Shown here: piece after piece, positions 11,561 to 24,202 of the stretch | Numbering within the stretch: position 1 is the stretch's first letter | Layout: each line of letters starts with the position of its first letter | NCBI RefSeq assembly: GCF_963583255.1 | Contig: NC_084818.1 | Span: 10,046,222 to 10,110,221 of the forward strand | Length of the DNA stretch: 64,000 bases | Source: Pyrus communis | Taxonomy: Eukaryota > Streptophyta > Magnoliopsida > Rosales > Rosaceae | Reading direction: 5' to 3' | The notes under the pieces: model-generated | Told to the model about the DNA's origin: nothing | Databases searched by the model: none | The model's input: the letters and a program-made list of their open reading frames with translations, nothing else | Made by a program: the position numbers and the translations under genes

Positions 11561-12539
11561 AGTTTTAAGTATATTTTTTATATATCTATACGTGAAAAAA
11601 TATGTATTGAAGACTTTTTATTTAGACATTTTTAATAGAAAGAGATTTTTTTTTTTTTAAATACTGATAATAAGGTAATGAGGAATTAGTTATTTTATTT
11701 TATTAAAAAAAATGTCATTTAATGCGTAGAAGTTGATTGACGAAATTAAATTCCTATATTATAGGTAATTAGTTGCTAAGCTACCTTATGCCTCTATATA
11801 AATGCATTTAAATTAATGACATGAAAATTAAATAAATAGAAAATTATTGAGGTGACAATTGATCAAGGCACCTTAATCAAATTTTTAAAAGAGATGAATG
11901 TTTAATCTAACAACTATAGAAAAGATGTAAAACATTCTAATTTTTCCTAAAAAGAATGAGCTCGTTCCTCCGATGCAAGCATTATTATTATTATTTTGAC
12001 AAGGTGATACTCTAAATATACAGTAAACTATGGAGAAATAGATTTAAACTCAACTGCAAAATGGAAGGCACTGTGATCTGGACAAATAAACAACTGTCCA
12101 TCATAGTGATACGCATTTTGGGCTTAGTCCAACAAGATCATGAATTTGCATTTGCTTTCTCAAGAGTCATCGGCCGAAGGGTAAAAAAGTACGAACAAGC
12201 CTCACAATTTTCACATCTACGGAATTCTAGGACAGTTTCTCACATCTACCTGTTCTTTGATTGATTCAACTTTCAATCTCTTACACCCCTCATTTTAATT
12301 TAGACCGTTAATTCTATTTAATTCATTTAATTCGATTACCATAAATGAAGAGCGAAAAAATAATTTCCTTTTATACAATTCTATATCTTACACGGGCACG
12401 TCGTATGCATGATGTCAGTGGAATCATATTCGTTTAGTTAAATTAGCAAATCCAACAGGGGTTTAGTGCTCGATTATTACTAGGTCACTGTGTTTTAGCA
12501 AAAGACGACATTTTATATCAACAATAAACGTCGTATATA

Positions 12540-13219
12540 CGAACAAAACATGTTGCACAATTTATTGTGTACTCTCCATATGTTATTAAAAAGTACATTG
12601 CACAAGTGCAGCCAGCATGCGTCCATTAAAAACCTTCCTTCGACACCGACAAAGTCGAAGAAAAGCTTCATCTTCTTCCTCAGACCTGAAAACTTCCGGG
12701 TTCCCCTCCCACCACAATAAAAACTTCATAGGGGTAATGCTAAAACCTTAATTCACTTAACCAACCAGGGATTTCACGAACTGAAATATCGACGACGCAA
12801 CAATTCCTTTTTCTTCTTTTGGGAAAGACAATGGTGCAACAATATGCATACATGCAATGGTAATATTCAACAAAAACAGACTTACATGACAACAATACAC
12901 ATCTACCATAATTTAGACAAATGCATGCTGACACAGGACGGGGTGCGGCAAAGACGTATCCATGATGACTTGGACATCGGACTGCAACACTAGAATCTAG
13001 GTAACTGGGTGCTCGCCGTCATGGTAGATCGACTCAGGACAAATGTAACCAAAAATCCCACATCATTTCTGCACAAGATCTTAAATGTTGCAGAGATGAA
13101 GATGACAATCATCAAAACCTGGAGACTGCAAGGCAGTAGAGGTTGTTCACATATGTATGCTGACCAAGACTCGTTGAAACTTCAAATGAAAGCCCACACC
13201 TTCATTGCCACGTGAAATC
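12540..13219 (-). other. Probable last (untranslated) exon of CAS
   Basis: This segment follows the predicted 3' splice site at 13220. It has a more even base composition than its surroundings and lacks MITE signatures. A minus-strand AATAAA lies at about 12559-12564, so a polyadenylation site near 12540 is plausible. The short frames here have no family resemblance. The limits are approximate. Confidence 0.4.
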
Positions 13220-14430
13220 CTGCAAGTTTACACATGAAATTAGATGATTTCTTGAATGTCGTGGCATTAATCATATTCGGATTAGACAGAAACAAAATAA
13301 AATATAAAACAAAGATCTGAAGGGGGTAAACTGTAGGAAAATCTGAGCAGTTACTCGACTAACATAGGAGGTTAAGTTATACAGCAATATAACATACATG
13401 CCACTAACACGAAAATGCATGAGATGATAAACAAAGGTATCATTACCAAAAAGTAGCAATTACAGTAGAATTAATAGTCAAAGGTAAGATATGCAAACAG
13501 GGAAGCGAGGAAACTCATAGATGCAAAATAGTGCTAACACTCACTCACAGGTTTGACATGTAGTGCTAGCATGCCTAGATTGAGAAATAGAAACGAATAC
13601 AGCAAGAGCTTAAACCAACCAAACTTTCACTGTAACTTGAGGAAACCCCTTGAACATTGAACACACAAGGACTAAACATCAACTCTGGAGACCCTCTAGT
13701 ACAGAAAGAAAATTGAGACAATTCAGCTTTTCACAAACGTATAGCCAAAACTGGCTAAGAGTCCCAAGGACATTCCTTTCCTCCAGTCACAACATGAGCA
13801 AACCAGGTTTTGGCAATACTCAAAGTTCAAACCTGTCCCAGTTACGGCTGATACCCCAGATTCACCATTCAATTTCAACAACTATTTTTTTTACACTTTT
13901 AATCAATAAATGTTCCCAAACAAGTAATAACTTTTTCCTTACCATCCAACTTCTACTCTGTAGTTTACCAGTGGCAGTATTTTTAGCACGAATCAAATAT
14001 TAAAGCTACTCATAACAATTACCTAAACAAGATGTCTTCCTAGGCCGTTATTTTAGCATTCCAATAGACAAAACATCTTTTAGATACAAAAAATTTATCC
14101 AAGGGAAGAAGAGCATATGACAGAGAAGATATGATTAGATAATTTCTTATCTAGCCCAATACATTTCGATCAAACTGCAAGATAAACTCAATGCCGAGTA
14201 ACAAATAACTAGCCAACATCCTTTCTGTGTCAGAACATATGTACCCCCACCCCCACCAAAAAAAAAATAAAAAATTGTGTATCACATGTTTACTCACCAA
14301 CTATTACCACAATATAAATATATCACAAACAATTCCAGATTGTAATTAAAACATGTGCATGCATATCCATAGAAAATAATAGGGATGGTGCATAACTAAG
14401 AGAACAAGAATGTTTTATATGCATACTCAC
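13220..14430 (-). other. Probable intron in the CAS 3' UTR
   Basis: On the minus strand the CAS stop codon is followed after three bases by GTGAGTATGC, a strong plant 5' splice site (14430-14421). A pyrimidine-moderate stretch ending ACTTGCAG lies at 13220 and is followed by GATTTCACGTGG, which reads as non-repetitive transcribed-type sequence. The 1.2 kb between is AT-rich and has no coding signal. The splice-site motifs are seen directly; that they are used is inference. Confidence 0.5.
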
Positions 14431-14433
14431 CAC

Positions 14434-17349
14434 TCAAACAATCGGGCAATTATAAAATTCACATAGACGACCTAGTTCTGCCTGATTGGCTGGGTCAAGA
14501 TACTGACTGATGATTTGAGGGTATCTGTTAGGGGAAAGTTTGGAAAACCCAGCCAATGAAGTTACCAAAAATTCTTTTGGATCCCTTATATTTTTCAGAG
14601 GGTCGTCCTCTCTCTTCCCAGCATTGTGAAGACGAACAAAGGTGGCAGAGTAACCTGCGTTTTCAGCAATATCAGGCATTTCTGGATCCTCTTCAACCCT
14701 GTCCTGTTCAGGCCGCGAAAGAAGGGTCATAATGCTGTCCAGCATCTTCCCCCAGTGTTCAACAGCTGCGGCATCCAGAAGTGCTGGAGATTCACATAGA
14801 AGTCTGGTTGATGCAACAGCAGTCAACTTAGTCTCAATGACTCCTGTAATAAGCTTAAGATTGGATATCCAAAACTGCACCAAGATGACCTGAAATATGT
14901 TGCCCTGAACAGCATTCATTGTGTCTGCAAGGTTTTGAGAGCCGTGTTTGACCAGAAAGAGTGACATAAAAATCAAGAGAGACTTAATAAACTTTCCTGT
15001 TTGCCTGGTTTGGAGCACTGTGAAAAGGGCACTCCAAATGCCACCAATGTAAGGCGCAATCACATTATACTCAAGGCTGTCGATAATAGTATTTAGCACA
15101 TAGAAACCCTGTTCATCTGTGCTACGAGCTGAGACAAGCTTATTAAATATCACAAGCACTTGCTGCAACCTCCCCCCTTGGTTGAGCTCATGGGGTGCCT
15201 TGTAAAGGAATGCTTGAAGCAAACGCACAAGAGCTGGAACATTAGACGCCTTTTTCCATAAATCAGGGGACAAAAGTATCTCAAAAATATGCATGTAAGA
15301 CGGTGAGATTGGCGGGTTATTCAACTCAACTAGCTGAGCAAGCAGCTGAAATGCATAAGGAAAGAACTCGGTCACATCTTCCCCCAGTATCTTCTGGAGG
15401 CTGGGAAATAGGCTTGTCTCAAAAAGTGATATTAGAGAGGCATTCTTCCCACATGCATGCTTCACAAGAACAGCCACCGACTCAAAAAGATAGTGGTTAA
15501 ATATTGGATTCTTGGGGTTTTCACAAGCTTTGTTGAGTAGTAATGTTAACCCTTTAATGCAAGGATCAGCAATCTCAAACGATATGTCAGCAACCCCGAG
15601 AACTCGCATAATACACTTCATTATGTATTGGTTTTCCTCAGATTCTGGAACCTTCAAGGCCTCAAAGAGATTGTTCATCAGTTGTGGTAGAACAGGAGAA
15701 ATATCTGTTGAAGTATATCTTGCTCTTCCACCATCGTCCTTTACCATCAAAAGTTTCTCAATACAACTTGCAGCATAAGAGTGAACAACATTTGACTCTG
15801 CATGAAGGAACCGAATCAAATCTGGAAAAAATTGCAATGCCATAGGCTTTGGTATGTGATTCCTGAACATTGTGAAAAACTTCAATGCACCGGCCTTGAG
15901 CATCGGAAACCCATTGACATCCTGACTCTGCAATTCTGGAGCAATTACTGTCCCAAAGAAGTTCTGAACATCAACAAGATCAGTCGAAACAGAAGTACCA
16001 CCAGCCTTCTTAATAGCAAGTGATACAACCAAGTATATAGCACAATCCTTATCCTTCCAATTCGCAACTGGGTTTGTAGCAAAAGAGCTTAGCAAACTCT
16101 GTATCTGTAGAGAAACCAAATTGGTAACCTGTTGTTTATAATTGCTAGCGATCCCTTTAAGAAGCTCACATGCAATCCTCCTCCTAGTATCGAGATCACT
16201 ACCCTCCATATCCCTCCTGATGAACTCAATAAAGTTCATTTCAAATAGTTCCTCATCCTCCTCCCTCAGTCTCACATTAGGGATCACAATGCCCTGACAA
16301 ATCTGTGGTATCACACCCTCAGCAGCAAAAAGATTATGATGCACACTTGTGCTAACTGTGGTCAAGAACTTAATAGCTGTAACAGCCAACTGATCACGGC
16401 TCGACACGTGAGACACATTCACCAATAATTGCCAGACAGCGAGTGCAAAATCATTCAAGTACACCTGAAATTCTTCCTCATTCTTTTCCATGTAAAGGTT
16501 AATATTCTCGCAAACAGCTGCACGCAACCCATCGACCAGCGCAAGCCCATTAGCGCTACTCTCCAGCGCTGGATAACTAGTGGTTAAATATTTTTTCATC
16601 TCAGTCATCCACTCCTTCATATGGTCCTCAAAAAACTCAGGCAACTCTTGAAAATTCAATGAGTAGAAAATCCTACAGCACAATCTCTGTGACTCAAAAA
16701 GGGGCTTAAGCACCACGGCAGACCCTCCGGAATTAGCAGCAGACTCGATCAAGTTTGCAGTTTTCATGAAAATTTCCAAAAGGGGTGCGGCGAAATTATC
16801 CAAACAGTATTTCAAATCAAGCAAAAGATCATTGGTCTTGTACTGATAACGAAATTTCTTAAAAATGGAGTTGGCAGTGCCGAGAATACCGTTAATGGAG
16901 GCGTAGTCGCCAGCAAGCGAAGCCGCCCCAAGGCTGGAGATGAGCTCGGGGAGCAAAGCGGGCCACAACTTGGGGAAATCGTGCTTGCCAATGAGGACTA
17001 GGGCTTCACTGAGCTGCCCCTGAATCTTGGGTGTCGCGGAGAGCATGAGGGAGACGATGAGGCCCTTGATCTGGTCCTTCTCGGCGTCGGGGATGGGGGT
17101 CTCGTCGGAAGAGGAGTTGGGAGCCCATCGCGCCTTGAGGTGGTTTTTGAAGTTGACGGAAGCGGCCTGCCGGATCTGGTCATCAACGGTGGGCTCGGCG
17201 ACGAGGCGGAGGACGGCGAGGCCGTAATTGGGGTGGAGGGATGCCTCGGAGAGTGAAGCCTCGGCGCGGCGGCGAGGCTCCGGGGATGGAGAGAGGGTGT
17301 GGAGGAAGCACTGAGAGAGGTGCTGTAGGGTTTCGGGGTTCCATTCCAT
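14434..17349 (-). CDS. CAS: Exportin-2 / CAS (importin-alpha re-export receptor)
   Basis: Encodes 971 residues in one uninterrupted frame. CAS (yeast Cse1) is a karyopherin-beta family HEAT-repeat receptor that carries importin-alpha back out of the nucleus with Ran-GTP. The N-terminus begins [20 protein letters not shown]; an importin-beta N-terminal domain follows at about residues 26-75 (the [11 protein letters not shown] stretch, then [15 protein letters not shown]). The Cse1 central HEAT region runs from about 155 to 525 and the CAS/CSE1 C-terminal domain to about 960, ending in [13 protein letters not shown]. The length matches the plant family size (about 970) and no frameshift is visible, so the gene looks functional. 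The ATG is the first in frame and fits the family N-terminus. The stop at 14434-14436 is followed within a few bases by a good 5' splice site, which suggests a spliced 3' UTR. GC content is clearly above that of the flanking DNA. Identity is very likely; exact domain limits are estimates. Confidence 0.96.
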   Translation of the reverse strand: MEWNPETLQHLSQCFLHTLSPSPEPRRRAEASLSEASLHPNYGLAVLRLVAEPTVDDQIRQAASVNFKNHLKARWAPNSSSDETPIPDAEKDQIKGLIVSLMLSATPKIQGQLSEALVLIGKHDFPKLWPALLPELISSLGAASLAGDYASINGILGTANSIFKKFRYQYKTNDLLLDLKYCLDNFAAPLLEIFMKTANLIESAANSGGSAVVLKPLFESQRLCCRIFYSLNFQELPEFFEDHMKEWMTEMKKYLTTSYPALESSANGLALVDGLRAAVCENINLYMEKNEEEFQVYLNDFALAVWQLLVNVSHVSSRDQLAVTAIKFLTTVSTSVHHNLFAAEGVIPQICQGIVIPNVRLREEDEELFEMNFIEFIRRDMEGSDLDTRRRIACELLKGIASNYKQQVTNLVSLQIQSLLSSFATNPVANWKDKDCAIYLVVSLAIKKAGGTSVSTDLVDVQNFFGTVIAPELQSQDVNGFPMLKAGALKFFTMFRNHIPKPMALQFFPDLIRFLHAESNVVHSYAASCIEKLLMVKDDGGRARYTSTDISPVLPQLMNNLFEALKVPESEENQYIMKCIMRVLGVADISFEIADPCIKGLTLLLNKACENPKNPIFNHYLFESVAVLVKHACGKNASLISLFETSLFPSLQKILGEDVTEFFPYAFQLLAQLVELNNPPISPSYMHIFEILLSPDLWKKASNVPALVRLLQAFLYKAPHELNQGGRLQQVLVIFNKLVSARSTDEQGFYVLNTIIDSLEYNVIAPYIGGIWSALFTVLQTRQTGKFIKSLLIFMSLFLVKHGSQNLADTMNAVQGNIFQVILVQFWISNLKLITGVIETKLTAVASTRLLCESPALLDAAAVEHWGKMLDSIMTLLSRPEQDRVEEDPEMPDIAENAGYSATFVRLHNAGKREDDPLKNIRDPKEFLVTSLAGFSKLSPNRYPQIISQYLDPANQAELGRLCEFYNCPIV

Positions 17350-17530
17350 TGTTGGGATGGAGCTCTCGCAGTATCTAGATTTTGGTTGGGTGGGGGGGAC
17401 TAGGGTTTATGCGATGTGTGGAGATTTTGAATGTGAGCGAAAGGTGTTTGTGTAAATAACTGAGAGAGAGAGAGAGAGGAGAGGGAAAATTAAATAGTCG
17501 GGGGGTTTAATTTAGGGATTTTTGGTCTGC
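17350..17530 (-). promoter_or_regulatory. CAS leader and proximal promoter
   Basis: Immediately upstream of the CAS ATG the minus strand carries a telo-box (AAACCCTA, plus-strand 17401-17408), common near the start of plant housekeeping genes. A GA/CT microsatellite (about 17460-17481) is typical of plant 5' leaders. No clear TATA box is visible. A GC-richer patch at 17580-17640 may belong to the same promoter. Confidence 0.5.
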
Positions 17531-18584
17531 GAGTGGAACTGTGGAAGAAAGCAGCAATGCTAGAAAAATGTGGAGATGCTTTTCCGCACCCTGATTATTC
17601 CCCTCTAAACGGCGGCGTTTGGCAGCCCTCAGGGCCAAGGCCATTAATTCATAAATTATATCAGAGGAAAATATGTCTTGAAAAGGGGAAGGGAAAAGAT
17701 TTAGTGAAATTGTTTTCCTAATATATACGATTTTGGGAGGATTATATCAGTTTAAAATTTCTTTTGTTTCCTTTGCCAAAATAAAGAAGAGTAAATGAAT
17801 AGTGGGAGGCCACCCCTTCCAGGCCAAGGTATACCACAAGTTTTTTTTAGGACTTAAAGTTTCTATAATTATTCGGGTAAAAAAATGTTTTGGATCTTAT
17901 TTTCAGGCCATATTTAGCCCATACAATGAGCCAAGATTAGTACCTGAGACCCAATGTTGGGATCTAGTTGCTGATGTTGTCGACCAAGGAAAGGTCAATG
18001 ATTATTTTTTTATCGGACGGCCCACGTGGTTGAACTGTCAACCAACGGTCAAATTCAATTTTTTTTTTTTTTTTAAACCAAGTTTGTAAATCCATTAAAT
18101 TTAATAGTTGAGAATTGAGATCGAATATGCGCAAATATAACAAGACAATGATAATTGAATTTGACCAACCTCATTTGTTTGAATGGGACTTATAATTTGT
18201 ATATGTTTGTTTTTTAAAAGGTACGATGAAAATCTTACAAAGGGATATGCTACACTATTGTAAGTTTAATTGAAACTTAATCGAAAATTTCAACCGATCG
18301 AAAGTAAAAGGATTAGCCACACCTCAACACCTCCTCAACTATTTATTAATGAATGAAATGGCTATTTGTTTACCAAAGTGGGCTAATACCCTGTTGGGCT
18401 CTTATACAAAGGTCTGCGTAGTAGCCCGTTTGGTAACAACAAACAAGCCCATTCCTGAAATTGGGCTTTAACATTTGCCAGTTATATTAATGGGCCTTTG
18501 CTAAAGCTGACCCCAATCAACCCCAACTGGAATAAGAGTACGGAGACCTAAACCTCTAAATTATGGATCCGACTAGGATACATA
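17531..18584. other. Intergenic DNA upstream of CAS
   Basis: AT-rich DNA with short frames that have no family resemblance. 17580-17640 is GC-richer and may be CAS promoter. No mobile element could be delimited. Confidence 0.4.
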
Positions 18585-18587
18585 TAA

Positions 18588-19530
18588 GGGCTCGTTTACG
18601 CAACTGTAATCAAAATAAGAGGAATTGGATTAAGGAGGAACTGAAATGAAGAGGAATCATAATCGGATTCCTGTTGAAGTTGTTTACTTAAATGTTCAAG
18701 AATCGGAATAGAAATGAAACTGAATTCATAGAAGTTGTTTACTAATTAAGTTGAATCGGAATAAAAATCGATATGATTACTAAAATACCCTTTTTGTTTT
18801 ATTTATTCTATATTTATTTTTAAAAATATTTAACTACTTATTTTTAGTTATTTAGTTAAATTAAAGAGTTAAATGTCCACAATTGTATAAAAGCCAAAGA
18901 AATAACCCAGCCACATTCTTCTTCCTCCCTGCAGAAGAAAAAACCCAGAAACAGAAAGCACTAAGCCGTCAAGACCAGACACACGAGCAATTTGGCCCTA
19001 GACCTTGAGGTCACAATCGTCAAAGCGATGTCGCAGGAGAAGGGCCCGGCGAGCGAGAAGCATGTCCGTGAGATATTGACGTTGACGTCATCGTCCCGAA
19101 GCTACATCCGTGCAAGCTTGTCAGCGGTGTTGAAGCGGTTGATCCTTCACCTCCTGAACGATGGCGATCCAATATTCGGGGATGAGATCTTGCATGCAAC
19201 CAGTAGATCTCTTGAACCTATCGGCTTTCTAATTCCCTCACCCAACCTGAATTCAAGCTCGTGAGATTAATTTGTTGGGTTAAACGGCAGATTGATAAAA
19301 GGGCATAATAGGAAGTGAAAATGTATTCCCGATTCCCTTACCCTCCCGGAATTCAATTACCATATACATAGAGGGAGTCCAATTCCTCAAATCCCAGGAA
19401 TTGAATTCCATTTTTTTGTGTGGGTCCCATTCATATTTTACTCCTTCCAATTTTAGTAAAAACATGTATAATCCGTAATTGGAATCAGATTCCTTATTTT
19501 CATTCCGATTACGGGTTGGTAAACACACCC
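18588..19530. mobile_element. PIF/Harbinger-like element carrying a host gene fragment
   Basis: Starts GGGCTCGTTTACGCAACTGT and ends, on the minus strand, GGGTGTGTTTACCAACCCGT. The inverted ends go on with GTAATCAAAATAAG / GTAATCGGAATGAAAATAAG. Flanked by TAA on both sides (18585-18587 and 19531-19533), the three-base duplication typical of PIF/Harbinger/Tourist elements. The arms are AT-rich, while 18900-19265 is GC-richer and derives from an ANTH-domain gene. No transposase is present. Confidence 0.8.
18950..19215 (+). pseudogene. Captured fragment of an ANTH-domain clathrin-assembly (AP180/CALM-like) gene
   Basis: The frame reads ALDLEVTIVKAMSQEKGPAS, EKHVREILTLTSSSRSYIRA, SLSAVLKRL, then LLNDGDPIFGDEILHATSR. 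This order matches the N-terminal ANTH domain of plant clathrin-assembly proteins, which bind PIP2 and clathrin at the plasma membrane. In the family, the segment after SAVxKRL runs through a TxDWxVALKxL helix before LxxGDPxFxxEIxxATRR; here that helix is missing, so there is an internal deletion. Upstream, GCCGTCAAG-ACCAGAC corresponds to the family's AVKDQTS but is out of frame. There is no in-frame ATG where expected. A dead, captured fragment; its parent gene is not in this window. Confidence 0.75.
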
Positions 19531-19722
19531 TAAGTATTGAATGCACTCATCATCTTGACCATTAAATACATACAACGATTGAGAAAAAGTGTTTTGGAAA
19601 ATAAAGAACAAAGAGACCGCTTGCTACATGGTACAAACGATGTTGTTCGTCAACTCCTTTTCCTTCCTCTCTCTTACCTCATTTTCTCTCCTCCACATCA
19701 CCTATTCTCATAAATGAGAAAC

Positions 19723-20065
19723 CTTTTTAGCCAAAATAGTCTTTGAGGTCTGCATAACTCTTACTTTGGTCCCTGAGATTTGAAATCAATAGAAGTAGTC
19801 CATGAGTTTGTCCACCATCAATCATTTTGGTCATTCAATGGAAAAATCTCCATAAAATAAGGCTAAAATAACAAAAATACTCTCAATTTTGTCAAATCAT
19901 CTGGCCCATTATTTATTAAATTGATGGTATTTTTGTCATTTGGGTCCTTATTTAATATAATTTTTTTCAAGAAAATACCAATATAATTAATGGTGAACAA
20001 ACTCAGGGACCACTTCCATTGATTTCAAATCTTAGGGACCATTTTAGCTAAAAAGTCAAACCAAA
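19723..20065. repeat. Foldback MITE, family A copy 2
   Basis: Inverted arms CTTTTTAGCCAAAATAGTCT / GGGACCATTTTAGCTAAAAAG enclose GAGATTTGAAATCAATAGAA and its inverted partner. This is the best preserved copy of the family. Confidence 0.65.
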
Positions 20066-21264
20066 ATGAATCAATTCCATCACTAGAAAGGACAAAACTC
20101 TACTCTTATGTCCAACGAGCTTGACATGTAGTGATGGAATGAAATCGTCCTACACTAAATGGTTGATGCCATGGTGGTGGTGATGGTGGTGGTTTGAGCC
20201 TATGAGCAAGGGACATGGTTGCGCGAAGAACATGACACATAATTGAGATACGACAATGACATCGTCCTACATTAAGACTATCTCATTCTTGAGTTAAAAC
20301 CTAAAATAAGTTTGAGTTCAAACCTAAAATTTGAGCAAATTTAATCTAGAATTTAGGCCAGGGTAAAAAGGCTAGCCGACCAAAATTTATGTTTTAACAA
20401 CTTTTGAAATTAAGTTATAAAATGCTTAGTATGTTGTAATCAAATTTGTGTTTTTTGGATAACTTTTTATTAAGAAAAGTAAGGTTTTCGATCCATAGGG
20501 AAGAAGACAATGTCTTAAGAGTTAAAAAAAACCTGCTAGAGAAGAGGGGGCTATTTCATATCAAGGTTTGGAATAGATGTGACTCAAAGGATATCTCAGA
20601 GAAGCAAAGTCATTCTATGAGCACCATTTTGTGAAGAAGTCCTTATATGTGGTTAGCAAAGTACTTATCTGGTGCTGATGCCTATGAATTTTGTTTCAAA
20701 AGCTACTACCCGCATTCCTAAGCCCGTTTTAGAGATCATTTCACTATACAGAAATAGAAAGACCTGACTTCCACAACTACAACTAAGACACGAACAACTA
20801 TTTACATAGTGGGTTCTAAAATAAGCTGCTTCAACCATTCGCACAAACCTCTCGGACATCGTTCACTTTACTTGAAGCAATACAAAGCTTATTCTTTCCT
20901 AAATCTGAAAATAATGCTTGTGCTTTCGCAAGGATTGGCACAGAAATACAAAGTTCTTTCACATTTCCATTCTTTTAACGAGAAAGAAGAAACAAGATTG
21001 AAAGGTTGAAGACTAGTGATGGAATTTGGTTAATGTAAGGAGGCTATCAATAACTTACCTATGGAATGCTTTACCTTTTTCTTGAGCTTAATTCTGATTC
21101 CATGATTGTGGATTTACTTAAATTATTTATTGTCATTATTGAGCCGGTTGATGAGGTAAAAACATGAAATTAAACACGCTTTATTCTCTATTGGCCCACT
21201 CAAAGCCCTAGGATCTGATAGGCACCCGTTACTTTTTTCCACAACTGCCGAAAGGAAAGGGAAA
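20066..21264. other. Unassigned intergenic DNA
   Basis: Contains a short GGTGGT-rich patch (about 20170-20200). 20440-21010 has a more even base composition with interrupted frames; it could be an old retroelement remnant, but I see no diagnostic motif. No host gene is supported. Confidence 0.35.
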
Positions 21265-21460
21265 TGGATCATCTTCAGATCCCTTCCTCCTAATTCCCAA
21301 AGTCCGGGGATCCGGGTCGTTGAAATTTGATCCAACGGTTAAAGTTATTATAAATTTTAAACTGGGCCCTTGTTTGTAGCCGTTAGATCAAATTTCAACG
21401 TCTCGGATCTCCAGACTTGATAGATTAGAAGGAAAGGATCCGAAAATGATCTTTTTCCCT
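21265..21460. repeat. Foldback MITE, family D copy 3
   Basis: TTGAAATTTGATCCAACGG and its inverted partner GATCAAATTTCAACG; outer arms with GATCATCTTCAGATCCC and GGATCCGAAAATGATC. Confidence 0.55.
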
Positions 21461-21488
21461 GCCAGAATAGTTGTAACTTATAAGGAGG

Positions 21489-22783
21489 TGTTGACCCTAA
21501 AAACTACCAAGCCTGCGTAGTGCACAGGTCGAGTAATTAATAAGCTAACTACGTCTTTCGGTTGTGTGTGGGACGTGTCAACTTAGGGGCCGAGCTTGGT
21601 TGAGGAGTATAATATGTTGATGTGGCGTTGAGTGCGCTACTGACTTCTTGATCTTGCGACTGCGGCCGAGGAAGGAACACGTCTCGACCTTTGGGTTCTA
21701 GAGCCTGAAGACAAGGCTACTAATTCTACGAAGTTCAATATCAAATTCGGTTTTCAATGTGCTGAATGTAGTAATCTGTAACACCTCACTTCGAAGAGAA
21801 GGCTAATAAGATGACCTTTGCCAATAAGGATTCGAAAATTCTTCTCGACCGAGACTTGGATAGATAACCAGTCGACCTCGACGCAGTGCTATTTATCCAA
21901 ACTAAAGGTGCTCCGTTGTCGGTTGATTCTACGACAACAATGTTGTTTATCCAAACTGAAGATGTCACAGGTTGCCTTCACAGTGCTGTTTATCCAAACT
22001 GAAGATGTGTTGGAGGAAAAAGAAAATAAAAATCTCAAGGTTGTTAAGAGGTTTCGTGTTGAGTAAGAGTTTGCACATGGCAGTTTCTGTGTTGAGTTCG
22101 ATGGGCTTTCTGTTTCCTACACATCTCGTATTTATAGGACTATCATCTTAATGGCCGTCGTGTTGTAAAACTGCCGTCAATATCAAAGTTTCCTCCTGCA
22201 TAACAATCTCATGCAAAACAAAAGATTGTTATGCCTTATGACTTACCAGCATGACACCACCACGTGCTAATTAATAGCATATATCTTTGTGCTGATATGC
22301 ATCCCAATTTGAAATATGCCAATAACATGCATGCATGGCTAACCAACTCTAAGCACACGTGGAGGATACTCCCTATTGATTCCATCTTGGTATCCCATTT
22401 AAACCAGAATATTTGGCATCTTCATCTTTATGCATGCATTAATCTCTCTGCCAATCAATATCCATTTGCCAACCAACGCCGTAGTGCATTAGGACTCTTG
22501 ATAAAATGCTCTGATACTCCAATCCACCACACGTCTAAATTCCAAGAATCCCAAATCAAATTGAACTGCATTGCTCGTTTTCAAGTCGGAGATATAATTT
22601 GCATCTCATTGCATAAGAAAATGTCAAGCTAAATCATTATTAAAAGATAATTATGATAAAAACCATAATATTATCCTTTAATAATAACAAAATTATCTTC
22701 ACTTTTTCATCCAACGGTTGGGAGTTATGCCTATTCAACGATCTTGATTGCATGGACCGATGATGTAATTTTGGGTCCAAACA
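21489..22783 (-). repeat. 3' LTR of the 4.6-kb element
   Basis: 1295 bases, partner of 24831-26086. It holds repeated TTTATCCAAACTGAAGATG blocks (about 21890-22010). Confidence 0.88.
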
Positions 22784-23482
22784 CAGGCCCCACCCCCTTC
22801 CCTCCCCCCCCCCAAAAGAGCCAAATAAAAATTAACGTCCTCAATATCCTTAACCACCATGCTATGGGCAGGATGCCAATGCAAAGTCTTGTTGTCCAAA
22901 TACATCGGCGCCATACGAAATTCCTTGGGTCGAGTATTAGTTACGTAGTCACCATTTAGACTAAGTCTTCATGTTGGCACTCTTTTCCAATTTCTGTCAT
23001 TGTTTCCAGCATGCATGGTTTCACCAAATAGCATCTTGATTCTCTCGGCTGTTAACAACTTGGAATGAGATATATTAGCATCATGCAGCCGCCAAGTGGT
23101 TGAGAAGTAAATGGGCTTCTGTGCCCACATCCTGGAGACCATCACCACTTACCCCAAAGCAGTGCTATTATCAACTACATTCCAGAAAACCACTATCAAG
23201 TAACACTTTGAAGCCAAAAATGATTTGATTCCTCAACTAGTATGTAGCTGATACATTCTAATTTTTGTTCCAGAATCCACCTTATAAATTTTATACTCCA
23301 CCCAGTATGCACATAATATTTGCTCCACCGAGTACGAACACAACTCGACGATACAAAGAAACAAAAAATACAAAAAAAAACTTTATTAACTTGGGTCTTA
23401 CTTTGCACGTCGACGATACAAAGCAAAGTTGCTTCAAAATTGTCTTTCTTCACCGAATAGGCCCCCATGCCTAGCTCGGTGA

Positions 23483-23845
23483 CTATCGACAAATAAACTT
23501 GGTGGCTAGCCTTTGTAATTTTCTCAGTTGAGATGTACCAGAAAACTTGCCACGCACATACCCTCTTCTTTGAGAGGAAAAATTTGGGCCTTCCATTATC
23601 TGCATGAAAAATTCGTACTGGTTCTGAATGGCGTCTTCCTTCTTCAAATTGATGAAAATTGACCAGAACCATTCATGTTCATCATCATATACCCTAGTGT
23701 AGAAACTGGTGGAAAGGTTGACAAAGGCCTGGAGGCTGAGTTTTTGAAACAGGTTTGCCTCGTCGATGGCGAACGCATCGGCCGAGTCGATGCTGCTCCA
23801 CTCGATTGCCTTAGCTTGCAGGCTATGCATTTTCCTTTTGTTCAC
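23483..23845 (-). pseudogene. Frame 2 inside the non-autonomous LTR element
   Basis: 120 codons including [20 protein letters not shown] and [20 protein letters not shown], which read as real protein sequence. An overlapping frame (23196-23672) carries on after it, which suggests a frameshift. Similar sequence is, from memory, common in uncharacterised retroelement-linked proteins of Rosaceae. Function unknown. Confidence 0.4.
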
Positions 23846-24202
23846 TACTTGGTGGCGGAGATTCTTAAGTTTGTTCGATTTTTTTTTATATTATTTTTTC
23901 AGTCGGTGCATCAAAGACCATGATCACCGAGAAGCAAACCATGACTCCTCCTTTTTCTTTCTTCTGCACCAAGTATCAGATTTCTCCAAGCAGCTACTTT
24001 ATATATGCTCATCCTCGGCGAGATTAAAATAATTTTAACTATCGAAACTGTCGAAATGTACCACCTGTCCCCTTTATTTTCTTAGGCATCAGCTGAGCAG
24101 CCGAATGGTTAAGAAAATAAATTCTTATTCATTATTTTATTTTATTTTTACAAAAGAAGATAAAAGAAACCAAATCATAATCAGGAGGAGGCCAACGATG
24201 CC

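Noticed and set aside
13650..14003. 117-codon plus-strand frame behind CAS
   Set aside because: It lies in the predicted CAS 3' UTR intron, is rich in Ser/Leu with no motif, and has AT-rich composition.
23675..24032. Plus-strand frames overlapping the LTR element interior
   Set aside because: They run against the element's own transcription direction and overlap the more protein-like minus-strand frames.
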